Shown: piece after piece, positions 1 to 8,675 of the stretch | Position numbering within the stretch: the stretch's first letter is position 1 | How the letters are laid out: each line of letters begins with the position of its first letter | Assembly: GCF_937952055.1 (NCBI RefSeq) | Contig: NZ_CALFYO010000019.1 | Span: forward strand, 434,001-498,000 | Origin: an uncultured Piscinibacter sp. | Lineage (GTDB): Bacteria; Pseudomonadota; Gammaproteobacteria; Burkholderiales; Burkholderiaceae_C | DNA: 64,000 bases | Direction: 5' to 3' | Made by a program: the position numbers and the translations under genes | Notes under the pieces: generated by a model | Database searches by the model: none | Told to the model about the DNA's origin: nothing | The model's input: only the letters and a program-made list of their open reading frames with translations

Positions 1-1
1 C

Positions 2-406
2 GCCATCGCCCTGTCGGGCTGGGTGAAGTTCGCACGGACCGTACGTGGCTCGACGATGGTCGAGCGCCACAAGGAGTACGTGCAGGCCGCGCGAGTCATC
101 GGCGTGTCGAGGGGACGCATCATGCTGCGCCACGTTCTGCCCAACGTGATGGGCCCGGTGCTCGTGCTGGCGACGATCGACATCGGCCAGGCGATCCTGA
201 TCGAGGCGACGCTGTCCTTCCTGGGCGTCGGCGTGCCGCCGACGCAGCCCTCGCTGGGCACGCTGATCCGCGTGGGCAACGACTTCCTCTTCTCCGGCGA
301 ATGGTGGATCACCATCTTCCCGGGCATCGTGCTGGTGATGATCGCGCTGAGCGTCAACCTGCTCGGCGACTGGCTGCGCGATGCGCTGAACCCGAGACTG
401 CGATGA
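2..406 (+). CDS. dppC: Peptide/nickel-type ABC transporter permease, C-terminal part (DppC/OppC family)
   Basis: The reading frame is open to the left edge, so only the last 134 residues are present. They contain the EAA-type cytoplasmic loop of binding-protein-dependent permeases (QAARVIGVSRGRIMLRHVLPN, near residues 27-47 of the fragment), which contacts the ATPase subunits. Two hydrophobic stretches and a GDWLRDALNPRLR tail follow, as usual for DppC/OppC. The stop overlaps the next start in an ATGA arrangement, so it is translationally coupled to the dppD-like gene. The substrate (dipeptide, oligopeptide or other) cannot be told from the permease tail. Confidence 0.9.
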   Translation, partial: AIALSGWVKFARTVRGSTMVERHKEYVQAARVIGVSRGRIMLRHVLPNVMGPVLVLATIDIGQAILIEATLSFLGVGVPPTQPSLGTLIRVGNDFLFSGEWWITIFPGIVLVMIALSVNLLGDWLRDALNPRLR

Positions 407-1446
407 CACCGCCCTTCGCCGATCCGTCTCACCAAGGAGGTTCCCCCTCGGGAGGCGTCGGGGCCGACATGCCGTTGCTGGAGGTGAAGCACCTGCGTGT
501 CGAGTTCCCGACGCGGCGCGGCGCCCTGCTCGCGCTCGACGACGTTTCCTTCGACATCGCGCCGGGCGAGGTGCTGGGCGTGGTCGGCGAATCGGGTGCG
601 GGAAAGTCGCTGACCGGAGCGGCGATCATCGGCCTGCTCGAGCCGCCGGGGCGCATCGCCGGCGGCGAGATCCGCCTCGAGGGGCAGCGCATCGACAACC
701 TGCCGCACGAGGCGATGCGCACGCTGCGCGGCCGGCGCATCGGCGCGATCTTCCAGGACCCGCTGACCTCGCTGAATCCGCTCTACACGGTGGGGCGCCA
801 ACTCGTCGAGACGATCCGTACGCACCTGCCGCTGTCGGAGAAGCAGGCACGTGAGCGTGCCATCGCGCTGCTCGCCGACACCGGCATCCCGGCGCCGCAG
901 GCGCGCTTCGACCAGTATCCGCACCAGTTCTCTGGCGGCATGCGCCAACGCGTGGTGATCGCGCTCGCGCTGGCGGCCGAGCCCAAACTGATCGTCGCCG
1001 ATGAACCCACCACGGCGCTGGACGTGTCGATCCAGGCGCAGATCATCGCGCTGCTCAAGCGAGTGTGCCGCGAGCATGGCGCGGCCGTGATGCTGGTCAC
1101 CCACGACATGGGCGTGATCGCCGAGACCTGCGACCGGGTGGCGGTGATGTACGCCGGGCGCATCGTCGAGATCGGGCCGGTGGGAGACGTCATCCACCGT
1201 CCGGCACATCCCTACACGATGGGCCTGATGGGCTCGATCCCGGCGATGGACGAGGAGCGCGAGCGGCTGCTTCAGATCGACGGTGCGATGCCGCGTCTGA
1301 ATGCCATTCCGGCCGGATGCGCCTTCCATCCGCGCTGCCCGCAGGCCTTCGATCGCTGCCGCACGACGCGGCCGGACCTGCTCGCCGCCGGCGCCACGCG
1401 TGCTGCCTGCTGGCTGCTCGACTCAGCCAAGGGGCCGGCTGCATGA
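403..1446 (+). CDS. dppD: Peptide ABC transporter ATP-binding protein, DppD/OppD type
   Basis: This is one of two ATPases of a peptide importer. It has the Walker A motif GESGAGKS, the Q-loop FQDPLTSLNP, the signature FSGGMRQR, Walker B LIVADEP and the switch histidine in VTHDMG. The C-terminal oligopeptide-transporter domain ends with the CxFHPRCPQA cysteine motif seen in OppD/DppD. The start at 403 overlaps the upstream stop (ATGA). The first ~22 residues are glycine/serine-rich and come from a GC-rich repeat; ATG 469 would give the usual family N-terminus. An AAGGAGG at 434-440 is too far from 469 to settle the choice. Confidence 0.93.
   Translation: MTPPFADPSHQGGSPSGGVGADMPLLEVKHLRVEFPTRRGALLALDDVSFDIAPGEVLGVVGESGAGKSLTGAAIIGLLEPPGRIAGGEIRLEGQRIDNLPHEAMRTLRGRRIGAIFQDPLTSLNPLYTVGRQLVETIRTHLPLSEKQARERAIALLADTGIPAPQARFDQYPHQFSGGMRQRVVIALALAAEPKLIVADEPTTALDVSIQAQIIALLKRVCREHGAAVMLVTHDMGVIAETCDRVAVMYAGRIVEIGPVGDVIHRPAHPYTMGLMGSIPAMDEERERLLQIDGAMPRLNAIPAGCAFHPRCPQAFDRCRTTRPDLLAAGATRAACWLLDSAKGPAA
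430..468 (+). repeat. Short GC-rich interspersed repeat, copy A
   Basis: This stretch holds CCAAGGAGG, then TTCCCCCTCGGGAGG, and matches the copy at 55,028-55,095 (CCAAGCCGG, then a spacer, then TCCCCCTCGGGGGG). The core can fold as CCCCC-TC-GGGNGG. It lies inside the predicted N-terminus of dppD and encodes a Gly/Ser-rich extension. Short repeats with a CCCCCTCGGGGGG core are, from memory, common in Burkholderiales genomes. Confidence 0.5.
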
Positions 1447-2438
1447 AGACGAATCTCGTCGAGGTGCAGGACCTTGCCAGGACTTTCGAGGTGTCGGCGC
1501 CGTGGCTCAATCGCGTGATCGAGCGCAAGCCCCGCCAGTTCGTGCATGCGGTCGACGGGGTGAGCTTCGACATCGCGCGGGGCCGCACGCTGGCTCTCGT
1601 CGGCGAGTCGGGTTGCGGCAAGAGCACGGTGGCGCGCCTGCTCGTCGGTCTGTACGGGCCGACGCGCGGCACCGTGCGTTTCGACGGCCAGGACACCCGT
1701 GCCGTGTTCGCTTCCGCCGGTGCACGTGCGCTGCATCGGCGCATGCAGATGATCTTCCAGGATCCGTTCGCCAGCCTGAATCCTCGCTGGAGGGTGCTGG
1801 ACATCGTCGCCGAGCCACTGCGCGAGCACGCCTTGGTGCAGGGCGGGGCGGCGATCGAGGCCCGCGTGGGCGAGTTGCTGCAGTCGGTCGGACTGGCCGC
1901 CGCCGACGCGCAGAAGTTTCCCCATCAGTTCTCCGGCGGCCAGCGCCAGCGCATCTCCATCGCACGCGCCCTGGCCACGCAGCCGGAGTTCCTCGTCTGC
2001 GACGAGCCGACCTCGGCGCTGGACGTGTCGGTGCAGGCCCAGGTGCTCAACATCATGAAGGACCTGCAGCAGCGGCGGGGTCTGACCTACCTCTTCATCT
2101 CGCACAACCTCGCGGTGGTGCGCCACGTCGCCGACGAGGTGGGCGTGATGTACCTCGGCAGGCTGGTCGAGGTGGCACCCAAGGCCGATCTGTTCGCGCG
2201 ACCGCGGCATCCCTACACGCGCATGCTGCTCGACGCGATCCCCGACATCCGCATGAGCGGCCGTGCGCGCACGCCGGTGCAGGGCGAGGTTCCGAACCCG
2301 CTGAGCCCGCCGAGCGGGTGCTCGTTCCACCCGCGCTGCCCCCATGCGAACGAGCGATGCCGCGGCGAGCGACCGCAACAGCTGATGCTGCACGGCATCC
2401 GCATCGCCTGCCACGCGGTCGAGGAAGGCCGTCTCTGA
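1443..2438 (+). CDS. dppF: Peptide ABC transporter ATP-binding protein, DppF/OppF type
   Basis: This is the second ATPase of the importer, 331 residues from the ATGA-coupled start. It has Walker A GESGCGKS, Q-loop FQDPFASLNP, signature FSGGQRQR, Walker B FLVCDEP and switch ISHNLAVV. The C-terminal domain carries SGCSFHPRCPHA, the cysteine-containing end typical of DppF/OppF. DppD and DppF form a heterodimer that drives the two permeases. It is the last gene of the operon; the next gene (lysA) is convergent, with only 10 bases between the two stops and no clear terminator hairpin. Confidence 0.94.
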   Translation: MKTNLVEVQDLARTFEVSAPWLNRVIERKPRQFVHAVDGVSFDIARGRTLALVGESGCGKSTVARLLVGLYGPTRGTVRFDGQDTRAVFASAGARALHRRMQMIFQDPFASLNPRWRVLDIVAEPLREHALVQGGAAIEARVGELLQSVGLAAADAQKFPHQFSGGQRQRISIARALATQPEFLVCDEPTSALDVSVQAQVLNIMKDLQQRRGLTYLFISHNLAVVRHVADEVGVMYLGRLVEVAPKADLFARPRHPYTRMLLDAIPDIRMSGRARTPVQGEVPNPLSPPSGCSFHPRCPHANERCRGERPQQLMLHGIRIACHAVEEGRL

Positions 2439-2448
2439 GCGCCGTGCC

Positions 2449-3720
2449 TCAGCGCGGCAGCAGGTGCTCGCCGCGGAACAGGTCGGCTGCGGTCTCGCGC
2501 TCGCGGATCAGCCAGGCCTGGCTGCCCGACACCATCACCTCGGCGGCGCGGCCCCGCGTGTTGTAGTTGCTGGCCATGCTCATGCCGTAGGCGCCGGCGG
2601 AGAGCACGGCGAGGATGTCGCCCTGCCTGACGGCGAGGCTGCGGTCGCGGCCCAGCCAGTCGCCCGACTCGCACACCGGGCCGACCACGTCCATCACCAC
2701 TGGCGTGTCGTCGCGCAGGGTGCACGCCGCCATGCCCATCCATGCCTCGTACATGGCCGGGCGCATCAGGTCGTTCATAGCCGCATCGACGATGCAGAAG
2801 TTCTTTTCGCCGCCCGGCTTGAGATAGAGCACGCTTGCCAGCAGCACCCCGGCGTTGCCGACCAGCGAGCGGCCCGGCTCGAGCAGGACCTTGCGGTGGC
2901 CGTGTCCGCGCGCGTCGATGCGCGCCAGCAGCGCCTTCACCAGCGCTTCCGCCGCCGGGGGGCGTTCATCGGTGTAGGTGATGCCCAGGCCGCCGCCGAG
3001 GTCGAGGTGGCGCAGGTGCAGGCCCTCGGCCTCCACCGCCTCGACGAGGTCGAGCACACGGTCCAGCGCATCGAGGTAGGGGCCGGCCTCGGTGATCTGG
3101 GAGCCGATGTGGCAGTCGATGCCCACCACCTCGATGGCCGGCAGCGTTGCCGCATGGCGGTAGATCGCTACGGCACGGTCGTGAGCGACGCCGAACTTGT
3201 TGCCCTTGAGACCCGTCGAGATGTAGGGATGCGTCTTCGGGTCGACGTCGGGGTTGACGCGCAGGCTGATGCGCGCGGTGCGCCCCGCCTGCCGCGCCAC
3301 CTGCGACAGAAGCTCGAGTTCGCTCTCGCTCTCGACATTGAAGCAGGCCACGCCGGCCTCGAGCGCCTGAGCCATCTCGGCGCGCGTCTTGCCAACGCCG
3401 GAGAACACCACCCGCGAGGCGTCGCCGCCGGCGGCGAGCACGCGCGCCAGCTCGCCACCCGAGACGATGTCGAAGCCGCAGCCGGCCTGGGCGAAGGTCT
3501 GCAGCACCGCGAGGTTGCTGTTCGCCTTCATCGCGTAGCAGATCAGATGGTCGCGTCCGGCAAGGGCGCGCTGGTAGCCCGCCAGCGAGTCGAGCATGGC
3601 CGAGCGCGAGTAGGCGTATAGAGGCGTGCCGAATCGCTGCCCGAGGTCGGCGAGAGCGCAGTCCTCGAGATACAGGTTGCGGCCGCGGTAGGCGACGTGG
3701 GGCGAGCCGGGCAGCGTCAT
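2449..3720 (-). CDS. lysA: Diaminopimelate decarboxylase
   Basis: It catalyses the PLP-dependent decarboxylation of meso-diaminopimelate to L-lysine, the last step of lysine synthesis. The 423-residue product has the fold III PLP enzyme layout: the PLP lysine lies in CYAMKANSN near residue 63, HIGSQI contacts the cofactor, GGGLGI binds the phosphate, and GPVCESGDW carries the active-site cysteine loop from the partner subunit. It is full length for the family. Its ATG overlaps the stop of the upstream lptM, a lptM-lysA pair known from many proteobacteria. Confidence 0.97.
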   Translation of the reverse strand: MTLPGSPHVAYRGRNLYLEDCALADLGQRFGTPLYAYSRSAMLDSLAGYQRALAGRDHLICYAMKANSNLAVLQTFAQAGCGFDIVSGGELARVLAAGGDASRVVFSGVGKTRAEMAQALEAGVACFNVESESELELLSQVARQAGRTARISLRVNPDVDPKTHPYISTGLKGNKFGVAHDRAVAIYRHAATLPAIEVVGIDCHIGSQITEAGPYLDALDRVLDLVEAVEAEGLHLRHLDLGGGLGITYTDERPPAAEALVKALLARIDARGHGHRKVLLEPGRSLVGNAGVLLASVLYLKPGGEKNFCIVDAAMNDLMRPAMYEAWMGMAACTLRDDTPVVMDVVGPVCESGDWLGRDRSLAVRQGDILAVLSAGAYGMSMASNYNTRGRAAEVMVSGSQAWLIRERETAADLFRGEHLLPR

Positions 3721-3860
3721 TTCGCCGCCGCTGCCGAGGCCGCGGGGGCCGGCTGGGGCGCGATCAGCGGCCCTTTCTGACCACAGGCCGCGAGTCCGGC
3801 GAGCACGACGGCCGCCGCGATGACCACGAGGCCGCGATGGCGTCGCGTCGGGTGACGCAC
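3717..3860 (-). CDS. lptM: Small lipoprotein LptM (YifL-like)
   Basis: This is a 47-residue lipoprotein. A basic N-terminus is followed by a hydrophobic stretch and the lipobox LAAC, then CGQKGPL, which is the signature of the LptM/YifL family. LptM helps maturation of the LptDE lipopolysaccharide translocon in the outer membrane. The start is taken as GTG at 3860; no ATG is available in frame. The stop overlaps the lysA start (AATGA), so the two are coupled. The sequence and position are diagnostic despite the short length. Confidence 0.8.
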   Translation of the reverse strand: MRHPTRRHRGLVVIAAAVVLAGLAACGQKGPLIAPQPAPAASAAAAK

Positions 3861-3914
3861 GCGCGTCGCCGATACACTAGTGTTGCACTGCCGCATGCAC
3901 GGATTCTATCGACC

Positions 3915-4283
3915 ATGACCATGCCCTTCGAGCCCACGCCGCTGAGCGACGGCGAGTACCACACGATCACCTCCGCCGTGCTCGCGCGCATCGAGGCCAC
4001 GGTCGACCGGTGGCTGCAGGACGACGTCGTGGACATCGACACGCAGCGCACCGGCGGCCTGCTCGAACTGGGTTTCCCGAACGGCAGCAAGATCGTCATC
4101 AACACCCAGCCGCCGCTGCACGAATTGTGGATGGCGGCGCGCCAGGGCGGCTATCACTACAAGTACGCGCAGGGCGAGTGGCGCGATACGCGCGACGGGA
4201 GGGACTTCTTCGACGCGCTGTCGACCTGCGCGAGCGAACAGGCCGGCAGGTCATTGCGCTTCGAGCCGCCATTCAGCGCTTGA
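3915..4283 (+). CDS. cyaY: Frataxin-like iron donor CyaY
   Basis: This is a 122-residue bacterial frataxin. An acidic N-terminal helix (SDGEYHTITSAVLARIEATVDRW) is followed by the beta-sheet core with GLLELGFPNGSKIVINTQ and LHELWMAA, which are strongly conserved in CyaY. Frataxin binds iron and modulates the Isc cysteine desulfurase in Fe-S cluster assembly. It is read divergently from lptM-lysA and its last 11 bases overlap the convergent mrcA. A TACACT hexamer at 3873-3878 could be its -10 box. ATG 3921 is an alternative start. Confidence 0.93.
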   Translation: MTMPFEPTPLSDGEYHTITSAVLARIEATVDRWLQDDVVDIDTQRTGGLLELGFPNGSKIVINTQPPLHELWMAARQGGYHYKYAQGEWRDTRDGRDFFDALSTCASEQAGRSLRFEPPFSA

Positions 4284-6654
4284 AGAGATCGAGGATACCT
4301 TTGCGCTCTTCCTCGACCACCGCCGGGTCGATCGGTGGAGGCGCCTCCAGGCCCAGGGTGGTGACGCCGGTGCCGTCGGCGTACTCGGCGTAGTACCACT
4401 CGCCGCCGACGTTCACCACGCCAGGAGGGGGCACCGGTTCGGATACCGGCACGCCCTTGAGCACCACGTTCATGTAGTCGATCCAGATCGGTAGCGACAG
4501 CCCGCCGCCGGTCTCGCGGTCGCCGAGCTTGCGCGGCGTGTCGTAGCCCATCCAGACCACGGCGACCACGTTCTGCTGCCAGCCGGCGAACCATGCGTCG
4601 TTCGAGTCGTTCGTCGTGCCGGTCTTGCCGTAGACGTCGGGCCGGCGCAGCCGCGCCTGCGCGCTGGCGGCGGTGCCGGAGCGAGTCACCTCCTGCAGCA
4701 GGCTGGTCATCACGAAGGCGTTGCGCGCATCGAGCGTGCGCGCCGATTCGTCCAGTACCGCCGGCCTGGGCTCGTTGAGCACCCGACCCCTGCTGTCGGT
4801 GATGCGGCTGATCAGGTGCGGGGTGATGAGGTAGCCGCCGTTGGCGAACACGCTGTAGGCCGTGGCCATCTGCAGCGGTGTGGCCGAGCCGGCCCCGAGT
4901 GCCATGGTGAGAAAGGCCGGGTGCCTGTCGGCCTCGAAGCCGAAGCGGGTCACCCAGTCTTGCGCGAACTGCGGTGTGATCGCCTGAAGAATGCGGATCG
5001 AGACCATGTTCTTCGACTTGGCCAGGCCACGGCGCATCGACATCGGGCCGTCGAACTGACCGTCGTAGTTCTTCGGCTCCCAGGGCTGGCTGCCGGTCAC
5101 GTCGGCGTCGAAGAACAGTTCGGCGTCATTGATCACCGTCGCGGGCGTGAAGCCCTTCTCCAGCGCGGCAGAATAAATGAAGGGCTTGAAGCTCGAGCCC
5201 GGCTGGCGCCAGGCCTGGGTGACGTGGTTGAAGCTGCTCTTCGAGAAGTCGAAGCCGCCGACCATCGTGCGGATCGATCCGGTGCGCGGGTCCAGTGACA
5301 CGAAGGCGCCCTCCACCTCGGGCTGCTGCGTGATGCTCCAATTGCCCTTGGCGTCGCGGATCACGCGGATCACGGCGCCGCGCCGGATCGCGGTCTTCGG
5401 ATTGCCTTTCGCGACCAGCCCGGACGTGGCAGGCCGCAGTCCTTCGCCGGTCACGGCGATCTCGTCGCCCGACTGCAGTACCGCCACCACCTTCTTCGGA
5501 CTGGCTTCCAGCACCACGGCGGCCTTCAGTTCGTCGTTGTCCGGGTGGTCCTGCAGTGCCTCGGCAATGCGCGCGTCCAGGTCCTTCGGATTGGCCGGCA
5601 GATCGACGTAAGCCTCGGGGCCGCGATACACCTGCCGGCGCTCGTAGTCCATGATGCCCTTGCGCAATGCCCGGTAGGCGACCGCCTGCTCCGCGGAGTC
5701 GATCGTCAGGTAGACCTCCAGACCGCGCGTGTAGGCGTCTGCGCCGTACTGGCTGAAGATCAACTGGCGGGCCGCTTCGGCGACGTGCTCGGCATGCAGC
5801 GGCACCTCGCTCTGGGTCCTGTAATGCAGCGTCTCGGACTTGGCGGCGGCGTGCTGCTCTGCGCTGATGAAGCCGTTTTCCAGCATGCGGTCGATGATGT
5901 ACTGCTGTCGCTCGGTGGCCCGCTTGGGATTGACGATCGGGTTGTAGGCCGAGGGAGCCTTGGGCAGGCCGGCCAGCATGGCGGCCTCGGCGATGGTGAT
6001 GTCCTTCAGCGGCTTGCCGAAGTAGATCTCGCTGGCTGCCGCGAAGCCGTAGGCGCGCTGGCCGAGGTAGATCTGATTCATGTAGACCTCGAGGATCTGC
6101 TCCTTGCTGAGCAGGCTCTCGATCTTCAGCGCCAGCAGCACCTCGTAGATCTTGCGCGTGAAGGTCTTCTCGGTAGACAGATAGAAGTTGCGCGCCACCT
6201 GCATCGTGATGGTCGACGCGCCTTGACTGCGCGCCTCGCTCAACTGGGCCAGGCCAGCTCGAAGCACACCCTTGTAGTCGACGCCGCTGTGTTCGTAGAA
6301 GCGCGCGTCCTCGATGGCCAGCACGGCGTGCTGCATCACCTTCGGGATGGCGGCGATCGGCGCGAAGCTGCGCCGCTCCTCGCCGAATTCGCCGATCAGC
6401 ACCTCGTCGGCCGAATAGATGCGCATCGGCAGCTTCGGGCGGTAGTCGGTCAGGCTGCTGATCTCGGGCAGGTTCGGATAGGCCACCGCCAGTGCGATGG
6501 CGATCAGCATCAGCCCGGACATCACTGCCGCGGCCGCCAGTGCCGCCAGTACAAGCATGGCCCTCACCGGCCACCCCGCCCAGCCGGGCAGCTTCGAGGG
6601 CCTGTCGTCTCGGGACGCGGGGGCGCTCTCAGCAGGGCGCTCTGAATCGCTCAT
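4273..6654 (-). CDS. mrcA: Penicillin-binding protein 1A (bifunctional transglycosylase/transpeptidase)
   Basis: This class A PBP of 793 residues polymerises and cross-links peptidoglycan in the periplasm. A cytoplasmic tail and one membrane segment (about residues 30-58) precede the GT51 glycosyltransferase domain with the catalytic glutamate in EDARFYEHSGVD. An OB-like insert follows. The transpeptidase domain then has the nucleophile motif SSFKPF, the SxN motif in AKSKN and KTGTTND. It is divergent from pilM, the arrangement common in beta- and gammaproteobacteria (ponA next to pilMNOPQ). Confidence 0.96.
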   Translation of the reverse strand: MSDSERPAESAPASRDDRPSKLPGWAGWPVRAMLVLAALAAAAVMSGLMLIAIALAVAYPNLPEISSLTDYRPKLPMRIYSADEVLIGEFGEERRSFAPIAAIPKVMQHAVLAIEDARFYEHSGVDYKGVLRAGLAQLSEARSQGASTITMQVARNFYLSTEKTFTRKIYEVLLALKIESLLSKEQILEVYMNQIYLGQRAYGFAAASEIYFGKPLKDITIAEAAMLAGLPKAPSAYNPIVNPKRATERQQYIIDRMLENGFISAEQHAAAKSETLHYRTQSEVPLHAEHVAEAARQLIFSQYGADAYTRGLEVYLTIDSAEQAVAYRALRKGIMDYERRQVYRGPEAYVDLPANPKDLDARIAEALQDHPDNDELKAAVVLEASPKKVVAVLQSGDEIAVTGEGLRPATSGLVAKGNPKTAIRRGAVIRVIRDAKGNWSITQQPEVEGAFVSLDPRTGSIRTMVGGFDFSKSSFNHVTQAWRQPGSSFKPFIYSAALEKGFTPATVINDAELFFDADVTGSQPWEPKNYDGQFDGPMSMRRGLAKSKNMVSIRILQAITPQFAQDWVTRFGFEADRHPAFLTMALGAGSATPLQMATAYSVFANGGYLITPHLISRITDSRGRVLNEPRPAVLDESARTLDARNAFVMTSLLQEVTRSGTAASAQARLRRPDVYGKTGTTNDSNDAWFAGWQQNVVAVVWMGYDTPRKLGDRETGGGLSLPIWIDYMNVVLKGVPVSEPVPPPGVVNVGGEWYYAEYADGTGVTTLGLEAPPPIDPAVVEEERKGILDLFKR

Positions 6655-6834
6655 GGGTCTCCATCGAAGCCGAAGCGCATTATAGAAAGGGGTGGATGCA
6701 TCAATTTGTCACGGTCCGAAGGTCTCGGAGCTGGCGGTCGATATGGCGGAAGGGCAGTGTTGAAAAGTGCTTACAAGGGCGTTGCCGCCAGTGTGAGTTT
6801 TGCAACGAGCAGCGGGGATGCCGAGGGCATTTTT

Positions 6835-6881
6835 CTTTGTTGCACAAAGGCTTTACTGCTAGCATTGAAGTAACTTATTAA
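6835..6881 (+). promoter_or_regulatory. Candidate pilM promoter with upstream inverted repeat
   Basis: The 269-base gap between the divergent mrcA and pilM is AT-rich for this DNA. It contains a perfect 6-bp inverted repeat, CTTTGT-TGC-ACAAAG (6835-6849), immediately before TTTACT (6852-6857) and TATTAA (6876-6881), which are 18 bases apart and could be weak -35 and -10 boxes. The inverted repeat could be an operator. This is assigned by eye only. Confidence 0.35.
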
Positions 6882-6923
6882 CAGTCCGGCGCGTCGTTCG
6901 CAGCGCTGGGAGGGAAAGGCGTC

Positions 6924-8003
6924 GTGAGCTTCCTAGACACCTTGCTGGGCCGAAAGCATGCGCCGATGATCGGACTGGATATCAGTTCGTCGAGCGTGAA
7001 ATTGGTCGAACTCGGCCAGACCGCAAACGGCGAATACGTGCTCGAGCGATTCGCCGCCGAAAGCTTTGAGAAGGGCTGGATCACGGACGGTCAGATCGAG
7101 AAGTTCGACGAGGTCGCCGAGGCCGTCAAGCGTGTGGTCGCGAAGAGCGGCACCAAGACGCGCCAGGTCGTGATGGCGATGCCGCAGTCTGCGGTGATCA
7201 CCAAGAAGATCATGCTTCCCGCCGGTCTGCGCGAGGAAGAGCTTGAACTGCAGGTCGAGTCCGAGGCCAACCAGTACATCCCGTTCTCGCTCGACGAAGT
7301 GAGTCTGGACTTCTGTGTGGTCGGGCCGAGCCTGACTTCGGTCGGGGACGTCGAGGTGCTGATTGCGGCCTCGCGCAAGGACCGCGTGCAGGACCGCCAG
7401 GGGTTGGCCGAGGCCGCAGGGCTCAAGCCGGTGGTGTTGGACATCGAGTCTCACGCCTCTCGCCTGGCGATGGGTCGTGTCATCGCCGGCCTGCCCAGCG
7501 AGGGCAAGGACGCGCTGGTCGCGCTGTTCGAGATCGGCGCGGACACCACGAGCCTGAAGGTGCTGCGCGACGACGAGATGCTCTACGACCGGGACCAGGC
7601 CTTCGGCGGCTCGCAGCTCACGCAGCTGATCTCGCGGCAGTACGGCTTCTCGTTCGAGGAGGCCGAGCAGAAGAAGCTTGCCGCGGACCTGCCCGAGGAT
7701 TATGAGAGCTCGCTGCTCGCGCCCTTCGTGGACAGCCTGTCGCAGGAAATCGGCCGCGCGCTGCAGTACTTCTTCACCAGCACGCCGCACCACAAGGTCC
7801 ATTACGTGATGCTCGCCGGCGGCACCGCGACGCTGCCGGGGCTGAAGGACCGCGTCACCGAACTCACCGGCTTTGCCTCGATGGTGGTGAATCCGTTCGA
7901 GAACATGAAGCTCGGCTCGGCCGTGCGCGAGAGCAAGCTGCGCCGCGAGGCGCCGTCCTACCTGACCGCCTGCGGCCTGGCGATGCGGAGGTTCCTGCAG
8001 TGA
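6924..8003 (+). CDS. pilM: Type IV pilus assembly protein PilM
   Basis: This is the cytoplasmic actin-like component of the pilus alignment complex. It binds the short N-terminal tail of PilN. The 359-residue product shows the actin-like ATPase fold: IGLDISSSSVKLVEL at the N-terminus (phosphate 1), ALFEIGADTTSLKVL (phosphate 2) and VMLAGGTATLPGL (adenosine region). GTG 6924 is the start, preceded by GGGAGGGAAAGG. The stop overlaps the GTG of pilN by three bases. It is first in the pilMNOPQ operon, and the order is the canonical one. Confidence 0.96.
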   Translation: MSFLDTLLGRKHAPMIGLDISSSSVKLVELGQTANGEYVLERFAAESFEKGWITDGQIEKFDEVAEAVKRVVAKSGTKTRQVVMAMPQSAVITKKIMLPAGLREEELELQVESEANQYIPFSLDEVSLDFCVVGPSLTSVGDVEVLIAASRKDRVQDRQGLAEAAGLKPVVLDIESHASRLAMGRVIAGLPSEGKDALVALFEIGADTTSLKVLRDDEMLYDRDQAFGGSQLTQLISRQYGFSFEEAEQKKLAADLPEDYESSLLAPFVDSLSQEIGRALQYFFTSTPHHKVHYVMLAGGTATLPGLKDRVTELTGFASMVVNPFENMKLGSAVRESKLRREAPSYLTACGLAMRRFLQ

Positions 8004-8668
8004 TCCTGATCAACCTTCTTCCCCACCGGGAAGAAAAGCGCCAGCGCAGGAAGATTGCCTTCTTCGCCGGCCTGGGCGTTGCGGCGGCGGCGGGCTTGGC
8101 CGTGGTCGGCCTGTGGTACCTCGTCGTGCAGCAACTCACGTCGGCCCAGCAGGCACGCAACGACTTCCTCACCGCCGAGATCAGGAAGCTGGAGGTGCAG
8201 ATCAAGGACATCGCCACGCTGCGCGCCGAGATCGAGTCGTTGAAGGCGCGCCAGAAGGCCGTGGAGGACCTGCAGCTCGACCGCAACGTCCCGGTCCACC
8301 TGCTGAACGAACTCGTCAAGCAGACCCCCGAAGGCATCTACTTCAAGTCCATCAAGCAGGATGGGCAGGGACTGACCGTGGCCGGCATCGCTCAGACCCA
8401 GGAGCGGATTTCCGAGCTGCTGCGCAACACCGCCTACAGCTCGGAGTGGCTGGTCAAGCCCGAGCTGGTCGAGAGCAAGTCCACCACGGCGCAGGGTGCG
8501 AACAAGGAGCAGCGCAAGCTGTTCGAGTTCGCCATGCGCCTGTCGGTGAAGCGGCCGCAGGACGCGGCTTCGGCTCCTGCGGGCGCGTCGGCGCCTGCAG
8601 GTGGGGCTTCGGCAGCGGCTCCGGCGGCGGCTGCATCGCTGCCGGCAGCGACACCCAAGAAGGCGTGA
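8000..8668 (+). CDS. pilN: Type IV pilus assembly protein PilN
   Basis: This is a bitopic inner-membrane protein of 222 residues. The conserved N-terminal peptide INLLPHREEKR, which binds PilM in the cytoplasm, is followed by one membrane helix (about residues 20-43). A periplasmic coiled coil and ferredoxin-like domain then pair with PilO. The tail is a low-complexity Ala/Pro/Gly segment. The GTG start overlaps the pilM stop (GTGA), showing translational coupling. Confidence 0.95.
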   Translation: MILINLLPHREEKRQRRKIAFFAGLGVAAAAGLAVVGLWYLVVQQLTSAQQARNDFLTAEIRKLEVQIKDIATLRAEIESLKARQKAVEDLQLDRNVPVHLLNELVKQTPEGIYFKSIKQDGQGLTVAGIAQTQERISELLRNTAYSSEWLVKPELVESKSTTAQGANKEQRKLFEFAMRLSVKRPQDAASAPAGASAPAGGASAAAPAAAASLPAATPKKA

Positions 8669-8675
8669 GGATGTC